DNA of 17,366 bases, from assembly GCA_910578215.1 (NCBI GenBank), contig CAJTPH010000029.1, forward strand, positions 34,270 through 51,635, read 5' to 3'. Shown piece after piece: positions 7,228-14,828 of this stretch. A program made the position numbers and the translations under genes. How positions within the stretch are numbered: the first letter of the stretch is position 1; each line of letters opens with the position of its first letter. Source of the stretch: an uncultured Acetatifactor sp. Its GTDB lineage: Bacteria > Bacillota > Clostridia > Lachnospirales > Lachnospiraceae. The notes under the pieces were generated by a model, which was given only the letters and a program-made list of their open reading frames with translations, searched no databases and was not told the origin of the DNA.

Positions 7228-7246
7228 AGAACGAATTGTATTTTTT
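7210..7246. promoter_or_regulatory. Perfect 12-bp inverted repeat around the -35 box
   Basis: Arms AAAAAATACAAT (7210-7221) and ATTGTATTTTTT (7235-7246) are exact complements separated by 13 nt. The right arm of the hairpin ends in a T-run in either direction, so it could terminate the carboxypeptidase transcript from the right. It also brackets the -35 box of the next operon, so an operator is equally possible. Confidence 0.55.
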
Positions 7247-7269
7247 TCTGCTTTTTTTCATTTTTCACA

Positions 7270-7300
7270 AAATTCGCGGGCATTTTATTTCGGCGAATTT
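7270..7300 (-). terminator. Weak hairpin overlapping the end of the carboxypeptidase gene
   Basis: AAATTCGC (7270-7277) pairs with GCGAATTT (7293-7300) around a 15-nt loop. The stem begins inside the last codons of the gene and is followed by only a short T-run. It may act together with the inverted repeat at 7210-7246. Confidence 0.3.
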
Positions 7301-8661
7301 AAAAGAAATCTTTTCAGGATTTGTACGGCACACCATTCAAGATCTATCTCCTCCACCGTTTCCTTTGTCAGGATTTTCTCCCTGCGGTACACCACGTCCC
7401 CCACGCTGTACTCTACCACTCCGACCTCCGTCCCCGCCTTCACCGGCGCCGTAAGCGCGCTTTTTACGCTGTACTCCACTCTGACCTCCTCGTCTCCTCT
7501 CATAAGCAGGCCCTCAGCGTCCGCCTCTCCCTTACCGTCCGCCGCCGAGCCCTGGCCGTCCTCCATATCCTCGCTGGCCAGCACCGTCAGACCGGTATAC
7601 GCGGTCCCGCCAAGACTGTCCGTCTGACCGCCCGCAACAGGAATGGGCTGCAGCCGGCCGGGTTCAAAGGCGATGCCATCCTCCAGAAAGCTTCTGTAAA
7701 AATAATTGTCTATTCCGTACTGCATCAGCTCTCTGGTATCGCTCCATTTATAGCTTTTGTTGTTGGGCCACCCGCAGGCAAGCAGCGAAACCACAAAGGT
7801 CCTTCCGTCCCGTTCCAGCGCTCCCACATAGCAATACCCCGCCTTATTCGTAAAGCCGGTCTTTCCCGTCAGCGCGCCGTCCATCATGCTCAGGAACGAA
7901 TTGTGGTTATTGCAGGTAAAGCTTCTCCCGTTTGCCGAAAAGCTATAGCTCCCGGTGCGGGTAATCCGAAGAAAGGTATCCGTACAGGGACTGCCTTTCA
8001 GGCAGTAGGACATGATCCGCGCCAGCTCCGTGGCCGTGGTACAATGCTCCTTTTGAACGACGGTTCCGTCCTGCAGGGTAACCTCCTGGGTTTCGTCCAG
8101 CCCGTTGGGGGTGATAAACCAGGTATTTTCACAGCCAAGCTCCGCCGCCTTTTCGTTCATAAGCGCCGCAAACGCCGCCATGGCCTGCCTGCTCTCCCCG
8201 GTGGTATATTCCGCCGTGTCCTTATTTTTAAGCTCCTCCGGCAGATAACGCTTTCCCACGTACTCCGCAAGAGCCATGGCGGAATCATTGTGGGATTCCA
8301 GCATCAACGAATACAGCAGATCCTTCACCGTATACTGCTCCCCTTTTTGTATGTACAGCTTTACCTTGGGCATACTCGCCGCATATGCGGACACCGTCAG
8401 AACGTCGTCCAGAGAAACGTTTTCCAATATGGTAATGCAGGTCATGATCTTGGTGGTGCTCGCCATGGCAAGGGGCGTATCGGCATTTTTGCCGTAAAGC
8501 ACCCTCCCGGAATCCGCATCCATCAGCACCGCCGCAGTGGCATAAAGGGAAATATCCTCCGCCGTCGTCTCCGCCCTTGCCGGCAGCGCAAACTGTACCA
8601 TGAAAAACACCGCCGCCAAAAAGGCGCAAAAAAAGCCCCCTATATTTTTTCTCATCCGCAA
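7285..8661 (-). CDS. Serine-type D-Ala-D-Ala carboxypeptidase (PBP5 family, exported)
   Basis: This 458-residue protein trims the terminal D-alanine from peptidoglycan pentapeptides outside the membrane. A signal peptide is clear: basic start, hydrophobic core, then LPARA cleaved before E31. The penicillin-binding S11 motifs are complete: SxxK as S68-TT-K71, SxN as S123-H-N125, and KTG at 267-269 in LTGKTGFTNKAGYCYVGA. A C-terminal beta domain follows, with an acidic Gly/Ala-rich insert at about 365-385 that looks like a loop. The C-terminus (EEIDLEWCAVQILKRFLL) is amphipathic and may anchor the protein. The first codon taken here is TTG, with GGAGG at the ideal 8 nt. An in-frame ATG two codons later (8653-8655) has GGAGG 14 nt away. 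It lies after scpB, a neighbourhood seen in other Firmicutes. The family is certain; dacB versus dacF naming is not. Confidence 0.93.
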   Translation of the reverse strand: MRMRKNIGGFFCAFLAAVFFMVQFALPARAETTAEDISLYATAAVLMDADSGRVLYGKNADTPLAMASTTKIMTCITILENVSLDDVLTVSAYAASMPKVKLYIQKGEQYTVKDLLYSLMLESHNDSAMALAEYVGKRYLPEELKNKDTAEYTTGESRQAMAAFAALMNEKAAELGCENTWFITPNGLDETQEVTLQDGTVVQKEHCTTATELARIMSYCLKGSPCTDTFLRITRTGSYSFSANGRSFTCNNHNSFLSMMDGALTGKTGFTNKAGYCYVGALERDGRTFVVSLLACGWPNNKSYKWSDTRELMQYGIDNYFYRSFLEDGIAFEPGRLQPIPVAGGQTDSLGGTAYTGLTVLASEDMEDGQGSAADGKGEADAEGLLMRGDEEVRVEYSVKSALTAPVKAGTEVGVVEYSVGDVVYRREKILTKETVEEIDLEWCAVQILKRFLLNSPK

Positions 8662-8703
8662 ATTCCCGTCCTCCGCATATCGGAAACAGCGCTCTTGCCC
8701 CAG

Positions 8704-8734
8704 AATCCGTATCCGGGAAAATTCCCGCCGGATT
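8704..8734. promoter_or_regulatory. Nested palindrome in the carboxypeptidase leader
   Basis: Inner arms CGGGAA and TTCCCG (8714-8727) are flanked by AATCCG (8704-8709) and CGGATT (8729-8734), giving a two-part dyad. It sits about 45 nt upstream of the start codon. It could be an operator or a leader hairpin. No strong promoter is visible in the 196-nt gap, only a weak TATTAT near 8765. Confidence 0.45.
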
Positions 8735-8802
8735 TCTGTCTCAAAAGCACATGGATTGATAATAATATATGAGGCTTAATCCAAAAAATTCATAACTTAT
8801 TC

Positions 8803-8836
8803 GGAGCCGGCCGCTAAACCCTCTCCGGGGGCTTCC
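8803..8836 (-). terminator. Possible imperfect terminator after scpB
   Basis: GGAGCC (8803-8808) can pair with GGCTTCC (8830-8836) with one bulge, and inner GG/CC pairs add to it. It lies about 22-55 nt after the scpB stop. The stem is irregular and the T-run (AATTTTTT on the minus strand) comes about 16 nt later, so this is a weak call. Confidence 0.3.
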
Positions 8837-8857
8837 CCTTCGCCCTTAATCCCGTCG

Positions 8858-9427
8858 TCAGACATCCAGCTGAAGCTGCACCTCCGCTTCCGCCTGCTGC
8901 TTAAATTCCTCCACCTGTACGGGCGTCAGCTCCGGCAGTTCTTCCAGGCTGCCCACTCCGAAGCACCTCAAAAACTGCTCCGTAGTCCCAAACAAAAGCG
9001 GTCTTCCCGGCGCGTCCAGCCGGCCCAGCTCCGTGATCAGATCATACTCGAGAAGCCTGTTAATGGCATGATCACAGCTTACGCCCCTGATACGCTCCAC
9101 CTCCACCCTGGTGATAGGCTGCTTATAAGCAATAATGGAAAGCGTCTCCAGCACTGTGTCTGTCAACGTCATCTTCCGCGGCGTCTTCGCTATCTTTATC
9201 AGATACTCATACATGTCCGCCTTAGTGCAGAGCTGAACCGAATCCTCAAACTGTACCAGCTCTATTCCCCGCCCCTCCTGCCTATAGCGTTCCTGCATCC
9301 CCTTCAGGATGCTTTTCGTTTCCTTCACGCCTTCTTCTATCACATCGGCAAGCCTGCTTATCTCCACAGATTCCCCCATGGTAAAAAGCACCGCCTCCAG
9401 CACCGCTTCCGCCTTTTGCTTATCCAT
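8858..9427 (-). CDS. scpB: Segregation and condensation protein B (SMC kleisin partner)
   Basis: This 189-residue protein is of normal ScpB length. It dimerises and binds the ScpA kleisin in the SMC-ScpAB condensin, which compacts and separates the origin regions of new chromosomes. Two winged-helix domains are visible. The first (about 5-80) begins AEAVLEAVLFTMGESVEISRLADVI. The second (about 85-165) has the most conserved block, LTDTVLETLSIIAYKQPITR followed by VEVERIRGVSCDHAINRLLE, then ITELGRLDAPGRPLLFGTT. AAGGAG overlaps the scpA stop and lies 8 nt before the ATG, so the two genes are translationally coupled with an 11-nt gap. There is no sign of damage. Confidence 0.97.
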   Translation of the reverse strand: MDKQKAEAVLEAVLFTMGESVEISRLADVIEEGVKETKSILKGMQERYRQEGRGIELVQFEDSVQLCTKADMYEYLIKIAKTPRKMTLTDTVLETLSIIAYKQPITRVEVERIRGVSCDHAINRLLEYDLITELGRLDAPGRPLLFGTTEQFLRCFGVGSLEELPELTPVQVEEFKQQAEAEVQLQLDV

Positions 9428-9438
9428 CAGATAACTCC

Positions 9439-10185
9439 TTAACTCACATTGGAAGTGATCATAATATCTTCAAAAATGCTTTCCTGGCTGATAACGATCT
9501 TTCCCGTCTTCATCATCTCCAGAATGATCAGAAATGTGACTATGACCTCCATCTTGTTGGACTGCTTTTCCAGAAGCTTCCTGAAGCTGAAGCTCTTATG
9601 CTCCCTTGCATACGCCTCCACATAAAGCAGCTTTACATCCATATCGATCTCCTCTTTCTCGATATTTCCGTACCTGCTTCGGATAGGGTCGATCTTGTCC
9701 TCCTGCTTTTTTATCACAAATTTAAAGATTTCATGAAGCTTGTACAGGTTCATATCTCCCACAAGCTCCTCATAATTTACAGGCTGCCTGTAGGAAGCCA
9801 CCTCCGGAGGCAGCTTCTGCTCCCTGTACATATTTCTCGCCGCGTCCACCTGGCGGTCCCTGAGCTCAAAGGACATATACTTGTACATCTTATACTCCAG
9901 CAGCTTCTGGACCAGCTCGGTCCTGGGGTCTTCCTCCTCCCCCTCCTCGTTGACCTCCTTGGGCAGAAGCATCCTGCACTTAATGTCGATGAGCGTTGCC
10001 GCCATCACAAGGAATTCACTCATCACATTCATATCGCGGCTCTCCATCTGCCGGATATAATCCAGATACTGCTCCGTGATTTCCACAATAGGAATATCGT
10101 AAATATCAACCTTGTTTTTATCGATCAAGTGAAGCAGAAGATCCAAGGGGCCTTCAAATACTTCCAGCTTTACCGGTATCGCCAT
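9439..10185 (-). CDS. scpA: Segregation and condensation protein A (kleisin)
   Basis: This 248-residue kleisin links the SMC heads and ScpB. The N-terminal block VKLEVFEGPLDLLLHLIDKN with KVDIYDIPIVEITEQYLDYI is the ScpA signature that contacts the SMC neck. The middle is charged and helical (about 75-165). The C-terminal winged helix (about 170-245, FSFRKLLEKQSNKMEVIVTF and on to ILEMMKTGKIVISQESIFED) contacts an SMC head. Length and motifs are normal. GGGAGG lies 6 nt before the ATG. The gene has its own good promoter at 10239-10267 and is followed by scpB at 11 nt. The smc gene itself is not in the window, as is common. Confidence 0.97.
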   Translation of the reverse strand: MAIPVKLEVFEGPLDLLLHLIDKNKVDIYDIPIVEITEQYLDYIRQMESRDMNVMSEFLVMAATLIDIKCRMLLPKEVNEEGEEEDPRTELVQKLLEYKMYKYMSFELRDRQVDAARNMYREQKLPPEVASYRQPVNYEELVGDMNLYKLHEIFKFVIKKQEDKIDPIRSRYGNIEKEEIDMDVKLLYVEAYAREHKSFSFRKLLEKQSNKMEVIVTFLIILEMMKTGKIVISQESIFEDIMITSNVS

Positions 10186-10238
10186 TTCTGCCTCCCTGCC
10201 GTTTAAAAAGCCTTGTACGTTTTTGAACTCAGGCTACT

Positions 10239-10267
10239 ATTTTAACCTCTTTTCCCACACATTTCAA
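10239..10267 (-). promoter_or_regulatory. Sigma-A promoter of scpA-scpB
   Basis: On the minus strand TTGAAA (10262-10267) and TAAAAT (10239-10244) are separated by 17 bp. The -10 box lies about 54 nt upstream of the scpA start. It sits just after the metallophosphoesterase gene and its 3' hairpin, which fits separate transcription. Confidence 0.72.
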
Positions 10268-10283
10268 GAAAGAACATTTATTC

Positions 10284-10320
10284 GGAGCCCGACGGAACAT
10301 TTTACCGTTCCTCCGGCTCC
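10284..10320 (-). terminator. Hairpin spanning the metallophosphoesterase stop codon
   Basis: GGAGCC (10315-10320, minus-strand reading) pairs with GGCTCC (10284-10289). An inner GGAAC/GTTCC stem and one G-G mismatch lie between. The TAA stop at 10302-10304 lies in the loop. The following minus-strand bases are GAATAAATGTTC, so the T-run is poor. Possible terminator. Confidence 0.4.
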
Positions 10321-11165
10321 CAGTCCACCACCCAAAGCTCGCCCGGATTAAACACCCTGACGGGAATGGTATGGGTCCCAAGGCCGCGGCTGAGCACCAT
10401 GACCGCGCCGTCAGCTCTGAAAATACCTCCGTCATATTCGGGAAAAAGCCGCAGGGTAGGAGAAATCACGCCCTTTCCCCAAAAAGGAACTCTGGCAACG
10501 CCCCCATGGACATGCCCCGACAAGGTCAGATCGGCTCCCCATGCCGCATACTGGGGAAAATAATCCGGATTATGCGCCAAAAGCACCGTATACATATCCC
10601 CGGGAGCCTGTCCCAAAAGGCCAGGCAGGTAATCCGGCTTCATCTCCACTGTCTTAAGGCGCTTATAATAAAATTTGTCGATCTCGGCGCCGTATACCGC
10701 AAGCCCGTATTCGCCCAGATAAACATGCGCGTTTACCAGCGGTTCAATCCCCATCTCCGCCAAAGCCTTCGCATAGCTTTCCGCCATATCCCCGTAAACC
10801 CTCGTATATAATTTCAGCCGGTATTCATGGTTGCCGTTGCCGTAATATACGAGATAATCTCTGGAAAGCTCCCGCAGAAGCCCTATTGCCGGCTCCAGCC
10901 CATGCCCGGGCTTCGCCGTTATAATATCGCCTGCTATCAAAACAAAGTCCGGCTGCTGCTCTCTGATAGCCGCAAGCAGCCTTTCGTTGTTTTTTCCATA
11001 TCGCTTGTTATGTAAATCCGCTATCACCACTGCCCGGCAGCGCTTTTTGATCCTTTTGTCCCTGACCGCATATTTTCTTACCACAAAGCGGTTGCTGTCA
11101 TAAAGAATCACCCACAGCAATACGATAACCGAAATTCCAATAAACGTAACTATAGCCTCTAACAT
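10302..11165 (-). CDS. Membrane-anchored calcineurin-like metallophosphoesterase
   Basis: This 287-residue protein has an N-terminal membrane segment (about 2-22) followed by a calcineurin-like phosphoesterase domain. All metal-site motifs are visible: VIADLHN (D50, H52), IAGDI (D80), GNGNHE (N112, H113), LLAHNPDYF (H198) and LSGHVHGG (H218, H220). The pattern resembles YkuE/YaeI-type enzymes, whose substrates are poorly known (phosphodiesters, possibly lipid or nucleotide). The ATG at 11163-11165 is preferred because GGGG lies 6 nt before it. An in-frame ATG four codons upstream has AGGA directly adjacent and is less likely. The topology is ambiguous: the segment could be a signal anchor. 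It stands alone between a repeat-filled gap and scpA, with no clear promoter found upstream. The fold is sure; the substrate is unknown. Confidence 0.9.
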   Translation of the reverse strand: MLEAIVTFIGISVIVLLWVILYDSNRFVVRKYAVRDKRIKKRCRAVVIADLHNKRYGKNNERLLAAIREQQPDFVLIAGDIITAKPGHGLEPAIGLLRELSRDYLVYYGNGNHEYRLKLYTRVYGDMAESYAKALAEMGIEPLVNAHVYLGEYGLAVYGAEIDKFYYKRLKTVEMKPDYLPGLLGQAPGDMYTVLLAHNPDYFPQYAAWGADLTLSGHVHGGVARVPFWGKGVISPTLRLFPEYDGGIFRADGAVMVLSRGLGTHTIPVRVFNPGELWVVDWEPEER

Positions 11166-11301
11166 ATATATCCCCATTCCTGCCGCAAGTCTCCGGTCAC
11201 CGCCCGGTCACAGACCAAAACGCTGCATTTGATCACTGTCCGGAGCATCGCCTTCCGGAAAGATTTATTTACTCATTCGCATTCTAATCTGATATAAATT
11301 C

Positions 11302-11556
11302 AAGTGCGCATTTGATTTAACTTTCCATTTATTTTTAACTGTGCATTGGATTTTACTTCCCATTTAGCTTAACTGTACATTGGATTTGACTTTCCATTTA
11401 GCTTAACTGTACATTGGATTTAACTTTCCATTTATTTTAAGTACGCAATTAACTTAACTTCCCATTTAATTTAACTGCAAATTAATTTTAGTGCGCATTG
11501 GATCTAACTTCCCATTTAGTTTAAGTACGCATTTAACTAAACTTCCCATTTAATTT
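11302..11556. repeat. Degenerate 34-bp (2 x 17) intergenic minisatellite
   Basis: CCATTTA starts at 11325, 11360, 11394, 11428, 11462, 11512 and 11546. The steps are 35, 34, 34, 34, 50 and 34 bp; the 50 step is one 34-bp unit plus about half a unit. Each unit is two related 17-mers, close to TTAACTGTACATTGGAT and TTAACTTTCCATTTAGC, about fifteen in all. It fills most of the 410-nt gap between the carboxypeptidase and metallophosphoesterase genes. It is AT-rich, non-coding, and has no unique spacers. The remaining 11178-11301 shows no gene or clear promoter. Confidence 0.85.
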
Positions 11557-11587
11557 ACAGCACATCCGACATAAACTCGACTGCGCG

Positions 11588-12748
11588 CTACATAAGAAAC
11601 AGATAGAAAATTTTACGCAGATAATCTATGTAGGTGGCCTTTTCCACATCCTCAGCAAACAAAAGGGGCACGCTGCCGATTTCAGCGCCGTTCAATAAAT
11701 ATTTGACCCTTCCGGCTTCCTCGCCCTCTCTTATGGGCGCCTGCACCTTATCCGGCAGCTCAAACACCTTTTCCACCGCAGACAAATTGTTTCCCTTGAC
11801 GTCCAAATAGCGAAATTCTCCCTGGTACTTCAACTCCGCCCGGTCCGAGACGCCGCCCTCCACAACAAGCGGCTGCAGCTCATCCGTGTTTTCATCCACA
11901 TAGATATCGCTTACGCTGAACCCGTAGGTCAGCAGAGTCTGGGCGTCCTGAAAACGTGCCTTATAGTCCGGCGCTCCCATAACAACCGCTATTAAATCTA
12001 TGCCGTCCTTGGACGCCGTCGCCGAAAAGCAATACTTCGCCTTGCTGGTGGAACCCGTTTTTAAGCCTGTTGTCCACTGATATTGCTTTAAGAGCTTGTT
12101 GGTGCTGTTTAAGGTAAATCTGACGGTGCCCTGCCTTGTCTCATGGATGATATCTTCCATCCAGATAGTTGTGTAATTAAAAATATCAGGGTGCTTTGCG
12201 GTAAGCTCTCTCGACATAATGGCAACGTCCTTCGCCGAGGTATAATGATTATCCGAATCGCTGAGCCCGCAGCAGTCCTCGAAGTGAGTGTCCGTCATCC
12301 CAAGCTCTGCCGCCCTCTCATTCATCAGTCTCACAAATTCCTCCTCGCTGCCCGCAATAAACTCCGCCACCGCTACACTGGCATCATTGCCCGAAGAAAC
12401 CGCAATACATTTGATCATGGTGTCAAGCGTCTGTACCTCTCCCGCCGCAAGATATACCTGCGACCCGCCCATGGAACTGGCGTGCTCGCTGGTCGTCACC
12501 TGGTCTGTCAGGCTTACCTTGCCCGCTTCCAGCGCCTCAAAGGTAAGCAGCAGCGTCATTATCTTTGTGATGCTTGCAGGGCTCCTCCTCTCCGTGGAAT
12601 TCAGCTCATAAATCACCTGCCCCGTAGAGCTTTCTATCAAAATCACCGACGGGGAAGAAACCGCAACATCGGCGTCCACAGGCAATACCGCAGCAAACCA
12701 CAACGCAGCCGCCAAGAGCAGCGCTGTAAAAGACCTCTTCCCAAACAT
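11588..12748 (-). CDS. Serine-type D-Ala-D-Ala carboxypeptidase (DacF/PBP5 family)
   Basis: This 386-residue exported penicillin-binding enzyme removes the terminal D-alanine of peptidoglycan stem peptides. The signal peptide MFGKRSFTALLLAAALWFAA is followed by VLPVDA, with cleavage near residue 26. Catalytic motifs are SITK (S59, K62), SGN (119-121) and KTG (230-232, in GLKTGSTSKAKYC). The PBP5 C-terminal beta domain follows, and the last helix YIDYLRKIFYLFLM is a likely membrane anchor. The ATG at 12746-12748 was chosen: AAAAGGAG lies 11 nt upstream, while the in-frame GTG four codons earlier overlaps that site. It lies after rpsU and its terminator. I see no strong promoter in the roughly 60 nt between, so read-through may contribute. 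It is only distantly similar to the other carboxypeptidase at 7285-8661, so they are not recent duplicates. Confidence 0.93.
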   Translation of the reverse strand: MFGKRSFTALLLAAALWFAAVLPVDADVAVSSPSVILIESSTGQVIYELNSTERRSPASITKIMTLLLTFEALEAGKVSLTDQVTTSEHASSMGGSQVYLAAGEVQTLDTMIKCIAVSSGNDASVAVAEFIAGSEEEFVRLMNERAAELGMTDTHFEDCCGLSDSDNHYTSAKDVAIMSRELTAKHPDIFNYTTIWMEDIIHETRQGTVRFTLNSTNKLLKQYQWTTGLKTGSTSKAKYCFSATASKDGIDLIAVVMGAPDYKARFQDAQTLLTYGFSVSDIYVDENTDELQPLVVEGGVSDRAELKYQGEFRYLDVKGNNLSAVEKVFELPDKVQAPIREGEEAGRVKYLLNGAEIGSVPLLFAEDVEKATYIDYLRKIFYLFLM

Positions 12749-12811
12749 AATAAGCCACACTCCTTTTTTTTACTACTAAAAGAATATGGCAAAGCTCCGA
12801 AATATATTACA

Positions 12812-12839
12812 AAACCCCCGGTATAAAAACCGAGGGTTT
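12812..12839 (-). terminator. Rho-independent terminator after rpsU
   Basis: An 11-bp stem, AAACCCTCGGT with ACCGGGGGTTT on the minus strand (one G-U pair), encloses a 6-nt loop. It is followed by TTTTGTAATAT counting the stem end. It starts 8 nt after the rpsU stop codon. Confidence 0.85.
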
Positions 12840-12846
12840 GCCTTTT

Positions 12847-13023
12847 TTAATTATATTTACGTTTTCTGGCTGCTTCAGACTTCTTTTTGCGTCTTACGCT
12901 AGGCTTCTCGTAATGCTCACGCTTACGAATCTCCTGCTGAATACCAGCCTTAGCACAACTTCTCTTAAAACGGCGCAAAGCGCTGTCTAATGTTTCGTTT
13001 TCTTTAACGATTACGTTTGACAT
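12847..13023 (-). CDS. rpsU: 30S ribosomal protein S21
   Basis: This 58-residue basic protein of the small ribosomal subunit sits near the platform where the Shine-Dalgarno helix forms. The sequence MSNVIVKENETLDSALRRFK and RSCAKAGIQQEIRKREHYEK is the S21 family signature, ending in a lysine/arginine-rich tail (RRKKKSEAARKRKYN). The start at 13021-13023 matches the family N-terminus; GGGAGG lies about 11 nt before it. It is a single-gene unit with a near-perfect promoter (13111-13138) and a terminator (12812-12839). Confidence 0.98.
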   Translation of the reverse strand: MSNVIVKENETLDSALRRFKRSCAKAGIQQEIRKREHYEKPSVRRKKKSEAARKRKYN

Positions 13024-13110
13024 ATCCACCCGACCTCCCTTCAGTCCCTCAAGTAACATGACTGATTGGGTTATTATTATGTACAGCTCTCGCACATACA
13101 CACATTTATG

Positions 13111-13138
13111 ATTATAACACAAAAGTCCGATACGTCAA
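13111..13138 (-). promoter_or_regulatory. Strong promoter of rpsU
   Basis: On the minus strand TTGACG (13133-13138), a 16-bp spacer and a perfect TATAAT (13111-13116) preceded by TGT form an extended -10 promoter. The leader to the S21 start is about 80 nt. The strength suits a ribosomal protein gene. Confidence 0.85.
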
Positions 13139-13215
13139 CTGTTTTTTTAAATTTTTCCAATTTTTTTTGATTATTTTTCCCCAGATGATCTTTTAGGCGG
13201 TTTTTCCGCATTATT

Positions 13216-14820
13216 TTATCCAATTATCTCGTCATAAAGATCCAGACCAAAGCTTGTAAGCTCCGGCTCATGCTGGATCATTTTAAAGGTACGCCTTCCG
13301 TTTTCCAGCCTTTCCGCACAGAAAAATTCCGCTTTTCCGCCCCCTTTTCCCGCCTCCTCGTACATCCTCTGCGCAAACGAAAGCAGATGGGTCACGGTTA
13401 AAATCTTTACCCCCGCCTCATTCAGCGCTCTGACAATATCGTATGCAATGACGGAACCCTCCTTCTCGGTGGTGGATGCAAACGACTCATTCAGCAATAC
13501 CAGCGAATCCCTTCCCAGATTATCTACGATCCGGCTCATCCGGGAAAGCTCCTCATCCAGCCTTCCGCTGTTCATCTCGCTGTCCTCCCTGCGGGTAAAA
13601 TGTGTAAATAAGGAAGGATAAATACCGCTTTGATACTCCTGGGCGGCAACATGAAGACCACACTGCATCATAATCTGCGCGATACCGATACTCCTTAAAA
13701 AGGTTGACTTACCCCCTTGATTTGCGCCGGTTACAATCAAAAGCATTTTCTTTTGAATATCACAGGTATTGCCAACCGGACAGATTCTCTGCTCCACCGC
13801 CATAACAAGCTCCTGAAGCTCCCTGAAGCTTAGTTCATCCTGCTCTCCCACCGTGGGAAAACAGCAGTTAAGCTGAAATCTATCCATATAGTGCTTCAAA
13901 TTCACGGCTCCTCTGTAAAAAGCCGTCTGAAAATGAAGCTGGTCAAAAAAGCTGTCAAATGCCATGCTAAAGGGTATACAGCACGAAAGCACATACTGCA
14001 CTACCTGCAGCTCCATATAGTCCGCGCCCTGAGCCAGGGAAATATCCTTCTGCACGGACACAGATTCCGTAGTAAGCGAGCTCCAGTAGTCCTGCATACG
14101 CCCAAGAGTTCCGTTGGGGTCCCTGCGCCACCTCATCTCAGTGGCAAGCTCCTCCAGTGTAAAGCCGTCCAGCTTTAAGCCCTCCCCAACGCCGCAGCCC
14201 ATCACAATCCGCGGCCTATTCACCCGTCTGCCGCTGATATTTTCCCTGTGCTCCTTCTCGTTGGCAAAAAAAGCCACATCATTGAGAATGCGTTTTAAAT
14301 CTCCTTCCAGGCCGGCGCCGAATTCCTCATCCAGCCTTTTTTTCAGCTCGATAAAGCCCTCGGCATGCAGGGTATGATTCTCCAGTATTTTTTTCAGGCT
14401 TCCAAGACTGTCTACAAGGAGCTGAAGCACATGAATCTCCGTAACCAGATTCCGCGAGGAACTACGGTTTCCTCCCTTTGCACGACGCCCAAGCTTGTCC
14501 CACTTCAGCAGAGTATCTGCCGACAGCTCATATAATTCGCAGATAAGCGCCTCGTCATTCAGACACTCCCTTATCATATCCTGTCGGTAGCTGATTTCCT
14601 CCTTTGTCGTCAGCGGTACCGTCATCACCTGCTTCATGGTTTCGGCAATAAACGTATCCGCCTCCTGAACCAGCTTTACCTTGCCGTCCTCTTTCTCCAG
14701 CTCCTTTGCCGCCGCCATAAAAAGTGTGTTCAATCCCAGATCCTGAACAATGCTTTGACAGTCATAATAGTGCCCTGTGTTCACCCATTCCTTTTGCCGA
14801 TAGAGCAGAAATGCCCTCAT
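13216..14820 (-). CDS. MutS-like ATPase B (MutS core/ATPase domains only)
   Basis: The protein has 534 residues from the ATG at 14818-14820, where GAGG lies 6 nt upstream. A GTG at 14830-14832 overlaps the upstream stop as GTGA and would give 538. The C-terminal part is a MutS domain V ATPase: Walker A TGANQGGKST (K371), an ABC-signature-like NSGRLDEELSRMSRI (417-431), Walker B LVLLNESFASTT with N-E in place of the usual D-E, and the switch histidine TVTHLLSF (H478). The N-terminal 350 residues are mostly helical, as in MutS lever/core domains. There is no space for the mismatch-recognition domain I with its F-x-E motif, and no Smr domain as in MutS2. It is the last gene of the coiled-coil/MutS-like unit and probably pairs with the other MutS-like protein. 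From memory, similar tandem pairs occur in other bacteria annotated only as MutS-domain proteins. Function unknown. Confidence 0.88.
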   Translation of the reverse strand: MRAFLLYRQKEWVNTGHYYDCQSIVQDLGLNTLFMAAAKELEKEDGKVKLVQEADTFIAETMKQVMTVPLTTKEEISYRQDMIRECLNDEALICELYELSADTLLKWDKLGRRAKGGNRSSSRNLVTEIHVLQLLVDSLGSLKKILENHTLHAEGFIELKKRLDEEFGAGLEGDLKRILNDVAFFANEKEHRENISGRRVNRPRIVMGCGVGEGLKLDGFTLEELATEMRWRRDPNGTLGRMQDYWSSLTTESVSVQKDISLAQGADYMELQVVQYVLSCCIPFSMAFDSFFDQLHFQTAFYRGAVNLKHYMDRFQLNCCFPTVGEQDELSFRELQELVMAVEQRICPVGNTCDIQKKMLLIVTGANQGGKSTFLRSIGIAQIMMQCGLHVAAQEYQSGIYPSLFTHFTRREDSEMNSGRLDEELSRMSRIVDNLGRDSLVLLNESFASTTEKEGSVIAYDIVRALNEAGVKILTVTHLLSFAQRMYEEAGKGGGKAEFFCAERLENGRRTFKMIQHEPELTSFGLDLYDEIIG

Positions 14821-14828
14821 GCCTGTCC

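Noticed and set aside
3296..8772. Long plus-strand open frames, such as 3296-4372, 5703-6788 and 7321-8772
   Set aside because: They lie opposite well-supported minus-strand genes with full family motifs. Their translations are low-complexity and show no domain.
11302..11556. CRISPR array
   Set aside because: The spacing is near 34 bp, but there are no unique spacers between conserved repeats. The whole unit repeats in degenerate form and no cas gene is present.
7285..12748. Recent duplication of the two D-Ala-D-Ala carboxypeptidases
   Set aside because: They share only the family motifs, differ in length and in the sequence between motifs, and have unrelated signal peptides.
13140..13215. 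Terminator after MutS-like ATPase B
   Set aside because: Only a 4-bp GCGG/CCGC stem with a loop of five bases is seen near 13197-13209. The T-rich stretch is separate. It is too weak to annotate.
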